DNA of 6,138 nucleotides from Paracoccaceae bacterium (lineage in GTDB: Bacteria; Pseudomonadota; Alphaproteobacteria; Rhodobacterales; Rhodobacteraceae), in assembly GCA_007131465.1 (NCBI GenBank), contig SLQN01000516.1:1-6138 (forward strand). Reading direction: 5' to 3'. Position 1 is the first letter of the stretch, and each line of letters begins with the position of its first letter. The notes under the pieces are model-generated. The model was not told the DNA's origin. It searched no databases and saw only the letters and a program-made list of their open reading frames with translations. Shown in pieces: positions 1 through 6,138 of this stretch. The position numbers and the translations under genes were made by a program.

Positions 1-1370
1 GGCAGGTCCGCCATCAGCCCGGCATTCATCTTGAGCGATATGGTCGTGCCGCAGCGCGCCTGTGCGGGCTTGTCGCGCAGGCTGCTATAGCGTTCCTGCG
101 CCTTGGCCTGCATCGCCATCTTGTCCCGGAAGGCGCTGGAAATGCTGTCATCGGGGCGCAGATGCACCACCCCTTCCGTGCCATCGACAAGGATATGGTC
201 GCCGTTCAGGGCTTCGGTCGTGATGCGCGGCACGTTGATGATCAGCGGGATTGCCAGTGCGCGCGCGACAATTGTGGCATGGCTGCCGACGGCCCCTTCT
301 TCCAGCACCACGGCGCGCAACCTGCGGCCATAGTCCAACAGGTCACCCGGACCGATATTGCGCGCGACAAGGATCGGGCGGTCGGGCATCTCGGCCCCCG
401 TCTCGCGCCCCTGGCCGGTCAGGATCCGCAAGAGCCGGTTCGAGAGGTCGTCCAGATCATGCAACCGGTCGCGCAGATAAGCGTCGGGCACAGTCTCGAG
501 CCGTGCGCGGGCCGTGGATTGTTCCTTTTCCACCGCAGATTCGGCGGACAGGCCAAGGCGGATGTCTTCCTCCATCCGTTTCATCCAGCCGCGCGACTGC
601 GCAAACATCCGGTAGGTCTGCAACACTTCCTGATGGTCCTTGTCACGCGACCCGGCGCTTTCCAGAAGCTGGTCGATCGAGACGCGCAACTGCGCCACCG
701 CATCGTGCAGGCGGGCCAGTTCGGCCTCGCTGTCATCATTGACCAGATTGGTGATGACGACGCGCGGCTCGTGCAGCCAGACATGGCCTTCGGCCTCGCC
801 CTCCTGTGCCGTGACGCCGCGCAACTGGGTCGGGTTCTTGTGGGGCGTGGCAAAGCCTGTCTCTTCGCCGACAAAGGCGCCAAGTTCGGTCATCTCGGCC
901 AGCACCATCGCCACGACTTCCAGCCCGTAGATTTCGTCGTCCGAATAGAGGCGCTTTTCCTTGGCCTGCACCACCAGCACGCCCAGACGTTCGCCCAGAC
1001 GCTGGATCGGCACGCCGAGGAAAGACGAAAAAACCTCCTCCCCGGTCTCGGGCATGAAGCGAAACCCCGGCTCGGCAGGCGCGTTGGCGCTGTTCAGGGG
1101 CCGCGCCAGCCGCGCGACCTTGCCCACCAGCCCTTCGCCCAGCCGCAGTCTTGTCTTATGAACCGATTCGGGGCGCAGCCCTTCGGTGGCACACAATTCC
1201 AGCGTATCGGGGTCGCGGAACAGATAGATCGAGCAGACATCCACCCCCATCGATTCGGCGATGATGGTGGTGATCCGGTCCAGCCGTTCCTGCCCCGGCC
1301 CCGAACGGGACATCTCGTCGCGCAGGCGGCGAAGCAGCTTTCTGCTGTCTGTTTCCGTTCTGTGGGGCAT
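1..1370 (-). CDS. ptsP: PTS enzyme I-Ntr with GAF domain (5' part; 3' end outside window)
   Basis: Enzyme I of the nitrogen-type phosphotransferase system: a cytoplasmic enzyme that autophosphorylates on histidine from PEP and passes phosphate to the HPr-like protein NPr (PtsO), a relay that signals nitrogen and carbon status rather than importing sugar. I translated it by hand because it leaves the window. From the ATG at 1370, 456 codons are open with no frameshift. Residues about 30-165 form a GAF domain (GEGLVGKVARLARPLN near 78-93). Residues about 215-330 are the helical NPr-binding part. The swivelling phosphohistidine domain carries the motif GSHATIVARALAIPLI with active-site His364 (codon 279-281). 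The sequence near 445 (ISLKMNAGL) looks like the entry to the PEP-binding barrel, which lies outside. Relatives are about 740-750 residues long, so roughly 290 are missing. The start is supported by a GGAGG element just upstream. It lies 92 nt after lysC on the same strand, probably in one operon. Confidence 0.95.
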   Translation of the reverse strand, partial: MPHRTETDSRKLLRRLRDEMSRSGPGQERLDRITTIIAESMGVDVCSIYLFRDPDTLELCATEGLRPESVHKTRLRLGEGLVGKVARLARPLNSANAPAEPGFRFMPETGEEVFSSFLGVPIQRLGERLGVLVVQAKEKRLYSDDEIYGLEVVAMVLAEMTELGAFVGEETGFATPHKNPTQLRGVTAQEGEAEGHVWLHEPRVVITNLVNDDSEAELARLHDAVAQLRVSIDQLLESAGSRDKDHQEVLQTYRMFAQSRGWMKRMEEDIRLGLSAESAVEKEQSTARARLETVPDAYLRDRLHDLDDLSNRLLRILTGQGRETGAEMPDRPILVARNIGPGDLLDYGRRLRAVVLEEGAVGSHATIVARALAIPLIINVPRITTEALNGDHILVDGTEGVVHLRPDDSISSAFRDKMAMQAKAQERYSSLRDKPAQARCGTTISLKMNAGLMADL

Positions 1371-1372
1371 GG

Positions 1373-1379
1373 CCCCTCC
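1373..1379 (-). promoter_or_regulatory. Ribosome binding site of ptsP
   Basis: Read on the minus strand this is GGAGGGG, ending two bases before the ATG at 1370. The GGAGG core therefore sits 4 bases from the start codon. It is the strongest Shine-Dalgarno match near any start in the window and fixes the ptsP start. The short spacing is slightly tight but workable. Confidence 0.75.
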
Positions 1380-1407
1380 GATGCTGCTTGCAGTCTTGGT
1401 GTCTGGC

Positions 1408-1430
1408 CTGATCCCCCGGTGTCGGACCAG
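1408..1430 (-). other. Small hairpin in the lysC-ptsP intergenic region
   Basis: On the minus strand CTGGTCC (1430-1424) can pair with GGATCAG (1414-1408), giving seven base pairs in RNA including one G-U, around a nine-base loop. No run of T follows, so it does not look like an intrinsic terminator. It could be an mRNA stability or processing element between two genes of one transcript, or chance in GC-rich DNA. Confidence 0.3.
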
Positions 1431-1462
1431 TTGCAATTCAGGTCTGGTCTTGCGGGCCTGCC

Positions 1463-2722
1463 TCAGCCCGCCTTGTCGAGTTCGAACGTATCATGAAGTG
1501 CCTGCACGGCCAGTTCCATATACTTTCTGTCAATCAGCACTGAAATCTTGATCTCGGAGGTCGCGATCACCTTGATATTGACGCCTTCTTGCGCAAGTGC
1601 ACTGAACATGCGCGCCGCAACCCCGGCATGGCTGCGCATCCCGATGCCGACCACGGACACCTTGGCGGCGTCTGTGTCAATTTCAAGCTTCTCATACCGG
1701 ATGGAGCCTGCATCGCGCGCGGCTTCCAGCGCCTTGCGCGCGCGGCCCACCTGATCGACAGGGCAGGAAAAGGTCATGTCGGTCACGGGCTTGTCGCTGC
1801 CCTGATAGTCCTTTTCCGAAATGTTCTGAACGATCATGTCCACATTCACCCCGCTTTCCGCGAGCGGGCCGAAGATCGCGGCAGCAATTCCGGGGCGGTC
1901 CTCGACCGTGACCAGGGTCAGTTTCGCTTCCTCGCGGCTATAGGCCACGCCCGAGACGACTTTCGATTCCATGATTTCATCCTCGTCACAGACCAGAGTT
2001 CCTGATGTTTCGTCCGTCTCATCGAATGATGACAGAACGCGCAGCCGCACCTTGTAGCGCATCGCCAGTTCGACCGACCGGGTTTGCAGCACCTTCGCCC
2101 CAAGCGACGCCAGTTCAAGCATCTCCTCGAAGCTGATCTTGTCAAGCTTGCGGGCCTTCGAGGTGATGCGCGGGTCGGTGGTGTAGATGCCATCGACATC
2201 CGTATAGATGTCGCAGCGTTCCGCATCAAAGGCGGCCGCAAAGGCCACGGCGGTCGTGTCCGATCCACCGCGCCCCAGCGTGGTAATGCGCCCCTCTGGG
2301 CTGACACCCTGAAACCCCGCGATCACTGCGACCCTGAAGCCTTCGGAGAATTTCGCGTCCAGATTGGCGCGGGGGATATCGACGAACCGGGCCGCACCGT
2401 GCTGGCTGGTGGTCTGGATCGGGACCTGCCAGCCCTGCCAGGACCGTGCGGGCACGTCCATTTCCTGTAGCGTCAGCGCCATCAGACCAGCGGTCACATG
2501 CTCGCCCGAACTGACAACGGCATCATATTCGCGCGCGTCATACAGGGGCGATGTCTCGTTCACCCAGCCGACAAGCTCGTTCGTCTTGCCCGACATGGCC
2601 GAGACAATGACGATCACGTCATAGCCGCGCGCAACTTCGGCACGGACCTTGGTGGCGGCATTGCGGATCCGCTCCAGATCGGCGACCGATGTGCCGCCGA
2701 ATTTCATCACCAGAAGCGGCAT
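1463..2722 (-). CDS. lysC: Aspartate kinase (aspartokinase)
   Basis: Phosphorylates L-aspartate with ATP to give 4-aspartyl phosphate, the first step towards lysine/diaminopimelate, threonine and methionine; cytoplasmic. The 419-residue product has the usual length of the monofunctional LysC class. The amino-acid kinase domain spans about 1-245: KFGGTSV (7-13) for phosphate binding, SSGEHV (71-76), TTLGRGGSDTTAVA (147-160) and YTDVDGIYTTDPR (173-185) for aspartate and nucleotide binding. Two ACT domains follow (about 262-345 and 352-415), with VEDRPGIAAAIFGPL and MRSHAGVAARMFSAL, as expected for feedback inhibition by lysine and/or threonine; which effector acts cannot be told from sequence. 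The ATG at 2722 starts directly at the conserved N-terminus; only a weak purine-rich GGAAGGG stretch lies upstream. An internal Met251 at the kinase/ACT boundary has its own GAGG element (see findings). ptsP follows 92 nt downstream. Identification is secure. Confidence 0.98.
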   Translation of the reverse strand: MPLLVMKFGGTSVADLERIRNAATKVRAEVARGYDVIVIVSAMSGKTNELVGWVNETSPLYDAREYDAVVSSGEHVTAGLMALTLQEMDVPARSWQGWQVPIQTTSQHGAARFVDIPRANLDAKFSEGFRVAVIAGFQGVSPEGRITTLGRGGSDTTAVAFAAAFDAERCDIYTDVDGIYTTDPRITSKARKLDKISFEEMLELASLGAKVLQTRSVELAMRYKVRLRVLSSFDETDETSGTLVCDEDEIMESKVVSGVAYSREEAKLTLVTVEDRPGIAAAIFGPLAESGVNVDMIVQNISEKDYQGSDKPVTDMTFSCPVDQVGRARKALEAARDAGSIRYEKLEIDTDAAKVSVVGIGMRSHAGVAARMFSALAQEGVNIKVIATSEIKISVLIDRKYMELAVQALHDTFELDKAG

Positions 2723-2757
2723 GGGCCGACCCTTCCCCCGAAAACATGTCGCGCCAC

Positions 2758-2786
2758 TCTTTATGCGCCCAACCCGGCTTGCGCAA
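2758..2786 (-). promoter_or_regulatory. Possible sigma70-type promoter of lysC (weak)
   Basis: On the minus strand TTGCGC (2786-2781) and TAAAGA (2763-2758) are separated by exactly 17 bases and lie 36-64 bases upstream of the lysC ATG. Each hexamer matches only three of six consensus positions, so the support is mostly spacing and location. The 226 bp between the reductase stop and lysC hold no convincing gene and no riboswitch or leader-peptide attenuator that I recognise, so a lysC promoter is expected somewhere here. Confidence 0.25.
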
Positions 2787-2948
2787 GGTGGGGCCGCGCG
2801 CTGCGAGGGGCGGAAGGGCGGGTTTCGTGGCAGTGCTGGTGTCGAACAATGATACGATGGGGCGCGCTTCGATGCAGACGCTGGCGCGGCGGCGGCAGCT
2901 CATGCGCGGCAGGTGCCTTCACAGTCGATCTTTCGCGTGACGTTGCGC

Positions 2949-4160
2949 TCAAGCTTTTCCTGCCCTGATCCGGCGCAAGCGTGACCGCAGGTAGGGGCGT
3001 ATGACTGACAGGAAAATCCTGGCGATCTTCAAGGGTGGGAATTCGCCGCGAAAGGTTGCGACCAGCGCGTCGGGTCCGAGATGTCGCATCCGCCGCACAG
3101 ACGCATTCCAATCTTCGTGTGTGTATTTTGCCGCGCGCATATTCACATGAAATCCCCATTTGTAGTCGCGCTTCAGCTTTCGCCTGCACCGGCGTTCATA
3201 GGTCTTGAGTGGCCGGTCGCGTCCTGTCTTTACGGCAAGGCCAAGTTGCTCGCCAAGCAATCTTCCGAGGTCCATGCAAATCCGAATACCTTCTCCGAGG
3301 GTCGGTGTAGCAAAATTCGCCGAGTCACCCACGCGGATGACCTTTCCGAAGACAAGGCGGTCGTCATACGCCACCGAGGGCAGAATCCCGCTATGCACGA
3401 TCGGCTCACCCTCAAGCTTCAGTCCCAGCCTGTCGGTATAGGCTTTGTCCTTGACGACCGCGTCGAGCAACTCGCGCGGGGATTTGTCAGTATCTGGCTG
3501 GATCACACCCACGCCGACCCGCAGAGTGCCAAGCACCGTCGGGAATACCCAGCCATATCCCGACAGCACTTTCTTCCCGACAAAGATCAAGGCGCGGTCA
3601 GGTGCGTTGTCACCCAGGGGGTATTCGTATTCGGTCCCCACTCCGAGGCGCTGGGGCTTGGAGACGAGTCCAAGTGCGTTCAGCACTGCGAAATGCCAAC
3701 CCGATGCATCAACGATGTACTTCGAGATAACACGGTCAAAAGCTTTGTCGCGGGCGCGGATCTTGCTTTCATAGAGCCCATCATCACGCTGGCGCGCTGA
3801 AAGAAACTTGGTTCCCAGAAGCAGTGTGCGGTCTTTATGGTCAGATTGCTGTGCAATCCATTGGTAAAGGCTGGGCGTGTCCAGGATCACAGGGACCACA
3901 TCGCCAAAAGCAAGGGTTGCATGCTCATTATCGGAAAAGGCTTCGGTTGTTTGCACGCGCTGATACATCCCGTCAGGGATTCCAAGGCGATCAACATCCT
4001 GCATCCAGCACCCACCTGACGTGCGCACTGGCAGGCCGATCTCCTGATCCTGATGCACGATGACAGTCTTGATGTCGTCTGGCAAAGTTGAAGCGACGGA
4101 CAGGCCAGCCGGACCTCCACCGACGATCAGAACGTCGCAAACGAGCGTGTTGTCATCCAT
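2949..4160 (-). CDS. FAD-dependent oxidoreductase, geranylgeranyl reductase family
   Basis: Probably a flavoenzyme of the FixC/geranylgeranyl reductase superfamily, which saturates isoprenoid double bonds or acts on related hydrophobic substrates; the actual substrate is unknown. From the ATG at 4160 the product is 403 residues, normal for the family. Visible are the Rossmann FAD motif CDVLIVGGGPAGLSVAS (8-24), EIGLPVRTSGGC (40-51) aligned with the substrate-site PVRCGEG region of archaeal reductases, DASGW (151-155), GYGWVFPT (201-208) followed by a glycine-rich strand, and the second FAD motif VGDSANFATPTLGEGI (277-292). The Arg/Lys-rich C-terminus could favour membrane contact; no transmembrane segment is evident. 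Oddities: the acidic residue expected at the end of the second strand is replaced (VIVHQD), and the usual Cys after PVR is Thr. Codon use is looser than in neighbours (GGA, AGA, GTA, ACA occur). A longer frame to 4247 is open, but an AGGGAGA element favours 4160. Other flavin monooxygenase-like roles are possible. Confidence 0.85.
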   Translation of the reverse strand: MDDNTLVCDVLIVGGGPAGLSVASTLPDDIKTVIVHQDQEIGLPVRTSGGCWMQDVDRLGIPDGMYQRVQTTEAFSDNEHATLAFGDVVPVILDTPSLYQWIAQQSDHKDRTLLLGTKFLSARQRDDGLYESKIRARDKAFDRVISKYIVDASGWHFAVLNALGLVSKPQRLGVGTEYEYPLGDNAPDRALIFVGKKVLSGYGWVFPTVLGTLRVGVGVIQPDTDKSPRELLDAVVKDKAYTDRLGLKLEGEPIVHSGILPSVAYDDRLVFGKVIRVGDSANFATPTLGEGIRICMDLGRLLGEQLGLAVKTGRDRPLKTYERRCRRKLKRDYKWGFHVNMRAAKYTHEDWNASVRRMRHLGPDALVATFRGEFPPLKIARIFLSVIRPYLRSRLRRIRAGKA

Positions 4161-4167
4161 GTCGTCG

Positions 4168-4174
4168 TCTCCCT
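4168..4174 (-). promoter_or_regulatory. Ribosome binding site choosing the reductase start
   Basis: The minus strand reads AGGGAGA here, with GGAG about eight bases before the ATG at 4160. This supports that start over the in-frame ATGs at 4199 and 4247. It also puts the FAD-binding strand close to the N-terminus, as is usual in the family. Confidence 0.65.
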
Positions 4175-4520
4175 GTATCCTGCCAGTCTTGCGGCGCATG
4201 ATGCCCGGGCCGATTGCGCGTGAAACTGCCGAGGCGGGCTGTGGCAAGGCTTACTCTTTGCCGCTGTGGCTTGAACTGTCTAGGTCATAATCCGTCGTGC
4301 TGCCATCGCAGACTGCCATTCACAACCGCGTGGTCAGATTTGCAACGCACGTTCTTATCGTGTCGTCCTCCATTCGCTGTTAGATTTCGGATATTGTTGC
4401 GGCCATGTAAATGTCGGGAAGCCTTCCCCCTGATGTTTTCCGTGTTTTCGGAAGTATCTTCATAGGGTCGCTCCAACCAAGACAGTTACTGCGGCGAGAC
4501 TGGTGGGGTCCCCTTCGGTG

Positions 4521-4543
4521 AAAAACGCGATGCGGCGCGCGCT
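4521..4543 (-). terminator. Possible weak terminator after the deacetylase gene
   Basis: About 55 bases past the deacetylase stop, the minus strand reads AGCGCG, an eight-base loop (CGCCGCAT), CGCG, then TTTTT. CGCG/CGCG pair perfectly, and the first two T extend the stem by one G-U and one A-U pair, leaving a three-base T tail. The stem is short and the tail poor, so it may work weakly or not at all. Its position fits the end of the peroxidase-deacetylase transcript. Confidence 0.35.
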
Positions 4544-4597
4544 GTCTTTTCGCGTCGTATCCTGGGCGCGTGTCCAGTCGTCTTTATCCCGGGAGCG

Positions 4598-5734
4598 TCA
4601 TCTGCCAGACAGCCCCGGCACCCGCCCGCGCAGATGCGCGATCCGTTCCCTAACCTCTGCCCTTACTGGGCCTTCGCGCGGCGGGTCGTTCAGCGTGCTG
4701 CGCCATGCCTCGGGCGGATTGCGCCCGGCGGCGCGCCGGTTCCAGTGCAGGCTGTCGAGAACGTCCTGCGCGGCATCAGGCAGAAGGCCTGCCACCTCGC
4801 GCCCGTTCAGCGCGCCCCAGATACGGGTCCAGAGCCGCGCGACCGACCAGGGGTTATACCCGCCCCCGCCCAGCACGATCAGCCGGGGCGCCTGCGCACG
4901 CAGGGCGAGCGCCACCTCGACATGGGCGTTGTTCGACAGATCAAGCCGCGACAGCGGATCTTCGGCGATGGCATCGGCGCCGCATTGGAGCACGATCGCT
5001 TGCGGGGCGAACTGGTCCAGCGCGGGCAGAATCAGGCGGTGCAGGATGGTGCGCATCTCGGTATCGTTCAGGCCGCGCGGCACTGGCAGGTTGATCGCTC
5101 GCCCCGCGCCCTCGTCCGCCAGCGCGCCCGTGAAGGGCCAGCGTTTTTCCTCGTGGACAGAGATCAGAAGCATGTCTTCCGCGCCGGACAGCGCGGCCTC
5201 GACCCCGTCGCAATGATGCGCGTCGATATCGATATAGGCGATCCGGTCAAGGCCGTGATGGCGCAGCGCCAGCAAGCACAGCACCGGATCGTTGAGGTAG
5301 CAAAATCCGTTCGCGCGGTCGGCCATGGCATGATGCGTGCCGCCGCCGGGCACATGCACCACACCGCCGCATGTCACCAGCTCCGCCGCCAGCATCACGC
5401 CGCCTGCCCCCGTGGCCGGACGGCGAAACATTTCGGGAAAGACCGGGTTCGCGGTGCTGCCCAGACCGTAGCGCGCGCGGATGTCATCGCTGACAGACTG
5501 CGATGCTTCCGCTGCTTGCAGGGCCGCAAGATAATCGGGCGTGTGAAAGGCGAGCAATGCAGCAGGCTTGGCACGCGGGCTGACGCGATACTGCGCCTGC
5601 GGCAACCAGCCAAGGGTGCGCGCAAGGTCCATCACGGTTGAGACGCGAGGAATATGCAGCGGATGCCACGCGCCATAGCTCGACCCGCGATAGATCTCGG
5701 AGCCTATGAGAATCGGGGGCATCAGTGCGTTCAT
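4598..5734 (-). CDS. Histone deacetylase/AcuC family zinc deacetylase
   Basis: A metal-dependent amidohydrolase of the arginase/deacetylase fold. Bacterial members remove acetyl groups from lysines (AcuC acts on acetyl-CoA synthetase) or from acetylated polyamines; the substrate here is not determinable. From the ATG at 5734 the protein is 378 residues, a single full-length domain. The catalytic set is complete by comparison with class I enzymes: the His pair in GGTHHAMADRANGF (134-135), the metal ligands in YIDIDAHHCDG (Asp171, His173), the third ligand Asp in CGADAIAEDP (Asp254), and the transition-state Tyr in LGGGGYNPWSVARLW (Tyr293). The usual HHGDG is HHCDG, so Cys175 lies beside the metal site. 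There is no signal peptide, so it should be cytoplasmic. The start is one base after the peroxidase stop (TGACATG) with no clear ribosome site of its own, suggesting translational coupling. A longer open frame to 5869 lies inside the peroxidase gene and is rejected; Met5 (5722) is an alternative start. Confidence 0.93.
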   Translation of the reverse strand: MNALMPPILIGSEIYRGSSYGAWHPLHIPRVSTVMDLARTLGWLPQAQYRVSPRAKPAALLAFHTPDYLAALQAAEASQSVSDDIRARYGLGSTANPVFPEMFRRPATGAGGVMLAAELVTCGGVVHVPGGGTHHAMADRANGFCYLNDPVLCLLALRHHGLDRIAYIDIDAHHCDGVEAALSGAEDMLLISVHEEKRWPFTGALADEGAGRAINLPVPRGLNDTEMRTILHRLILPALDQFAPQAIVLQCGADAIAEDPLSRLDLSNNAHVEVALALRAQAPRLIVLGGGGYNPWSVARLWTRIWGALNGREVAGLLPDAAQDVLDSLHWNRRAAGRNPPEAWRSTLNDPPREGPVRAEVRERIAHLRGRVPGLSGR

Positions 5735-5735
5735 G

Positions 5736-6138
5736 TCACGGCAGTGCGGCGCGGATCTGGCGCGTGATGGCGCGCGCTGTGGGTCGCGTGCCGGAGCCCC
5801 AGAAGCCCAGCACCCCGCCATCCGGTCCGATAAGCGTCTTGTTGAAATTCCAGCGCGGGACGTGGCCATGCTCGCGCGCGAGCCATTGAAAGAAGGGATG
5901 CGCCTCTGGCCCAGTAACAGGGGTGATCTGCGTGATGGGAAAGGTCAGCCTCGTTTGCACACGGCAGAAATCGGCGACGTCCTCATTACTGGCCAGTTCC
6001 TGATGGAAGTCGTCCGATGGCACGGCGAGTACGACAAGCCCCTGATCGGCGTAGGTTTCGTGCAGCCGCTGCATGTCGCCATATTGCCGTGTGAACCCGC
6101 AAAGCGACGCCGTGTTCACCACCAGCACAGGCTGGCCA
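5736..6138 (-). CDS. Glutathione peroxidase family thiol peroxidase (3' part; 5' end outside window)
   Basis: Thioredoxin-fold peroxidase that reduces hydrogen peroxide or organic hydroperoxides through a cysteine, using glutathione or thioredoxin; normally cytoplasmic in bacteria. The frame is open to the right edge and begins GQPVLVVNTASLCGF, so the GTG at 6128 is an internal valine codon and not the start; by family length about 25-30 residues are missing. The peroxidatic Cys is in NTASLCGFTRQY (codon 6099-6101). VPSDDFHQELASNED is the proteobacterial variant of the CNQFGxQEP loop: the catalytic Gln appears retained but the resolving Cys of that loop is absent. Next come FPITQITPVTGPEAHPFF and PRWNFNKTLIGPDG, holding the Trp-Asn pair of the catalytic tetrad. 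A cysteine in VADFCRVQ could take part in resolution; that is inference. The stop codon is separated by one base from the deacetylase ATG, so the two form an operon. Confidence 0.93.
   Translation of the reverse strand, partial: GQPVLVVNTASLCGFTRQYGDMQRLHETYADQGLVVLAVPSDDFHQELASNEDVADFCRVQTRLTFPITQITPVTGPEAHPFFQWLAREHGHVPRWNFNKTLIGPDGGVLGFWGSGTRPTARAITRQIRAALP

Larger units (their letters stand above)
4161..4597. other. Intergenic stretch without a recognisable gene
   Basis: About 437 bp lie between the deacetylase stop and the reductase start. I see no gene with homology I recognise, no tRNA and no clear inverted repeats of a mobile element. Short frames exist on the minus strand (a TTG-started 63-codon frame at 4285-4476 and a 27-codon ATG frame from 4463), but their compositions are not protein-like and neither has a good ribosome site. 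The part left of about 4480 is AT-richer than the deacetylase gene. The reductase promoter should lie here, but no pair of boxes is good enough to name. Confidence 0.5.

Noticed and set aside
162..1496. 444-codon plus-strand open frame opposite ptsP
   Set aside because: It is the antisense shadow of ptsP. The minus strand encodes clear GAF and phosphohistidine motifs, while the plus-strand product has no recognisable domain and is rich in His, Arg and Gln, as expected of antisense frames in GC-rich DNA.
2619..2903. 94-codon minus-strand frame overlapping the lysC start
   Set aside because: It runs out of frame into lysC, lacks a Shine-Dalgarno sequence and has a composition typical of non-coding GC-rich DNA.
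4161..4247. Upstream extension of the reductase to an ATG at 4247
   Set aside because: A ribosome-site-like AGGGAGA precedes the ATG at 4160, and the family's FAD-binding strand begins close to that start.
4285..4476. 63-codon minus-strand frame in the gap
   Set aside because: It needs a TTG start, has no good ribosome site, and its product has no recognisable similarity or structure.
4505..4513. Palindrome GGGGTCCCC
   Set aside because: Four-base arms around one base occur often by chance; no loop, partner site or T tract supports a role.
4634..5641. 335-codon plus-strand open frame opposite the deacetylase gene
   Set aside because: Antisense shadow: the minus strand carries all deacetylase catalytic residues, and the plus-strand product has low-complexity Arg/Gln/Ala composition without motifs.
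5735..5869. Upstream extension of the deacetylase by 45 residues
   Set aside because: It lies wholly within the peroxidase coding sequence in another frame, and its translation is Arg/Ser/Ala-rich without family similarity. The family N-terminus fits the start at 5734.

Overview
The window looks like chromosomal DNA from a high-GC alphaproteobacterium, most likely of the Rhodobacterales. This rests on GC-rich codon use, alphaproteobacterial-looking protein sequences, and a lysC gene followed by a GAF-domain ptsP, a pairing I associate with that order. The taxonomic placement is an inference. All five recognisable genes lie on the minus strand, so transcription runs from the right edge to the left edge.

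From right to left along transcription: (1) 6138-5736, the 3' part of a thiol peroxidase of the glutathione peroxidase family, cut by the window edge. (2) 5734-4598, a zinc-dependent deacetylase of the histone deacetylase/AcuC family, whose ATG lies one base after the peroxidase stop. The two almost certainly share a transcript. A weak terminator-like hairpin follows at about 4543-4521. (3) 4597-4161, a gap of about 440 bp in which I see no convincing gene. (4) 4160-2949, an FAD-dependent oxidoreductase of the geranylgeranyl reductase family, with moderately lower GC and looser codon use than its neighbours. (5) 2948-2723, a GC-rich intergenic stretch with a weak promoter candidate for lysC. 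(6) 2722-1463, lysC, aspartate kinase with C-terminal ACT domains. (7) 1370-1, the N-terminal 456 codons of ptsP, enzyme I of the nitrogen phosphotransferase system, running off the left edge.

Functionally, lysC opens the aspartate pathway (lysine, threonine, methionine, diaminopimelate), and ptsP feeds PEP-derived phosphate into a nitrogen- and carbon-sensing relay. Their tandem order suggests co-expression of amino-acid synthesis with nitrogen-status signalling. The peroxidase-deacetylase pair is a separate unit joining peroxide defence to protein or small-molecule deacetylation. The reductase between them is the least explained gene. It keeps the geranylgeranyl reductase fold signatures but is altered at the usual cysteine and at the acidic FAD-binding position.

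Nothing here is an obviously new system. The observations most worth testing are a possible internal translation start in lysC that would give a separate regulatory subunit, the altered reductase with its composition shift, and the one-base coupling of peroxidase and deacetylase.
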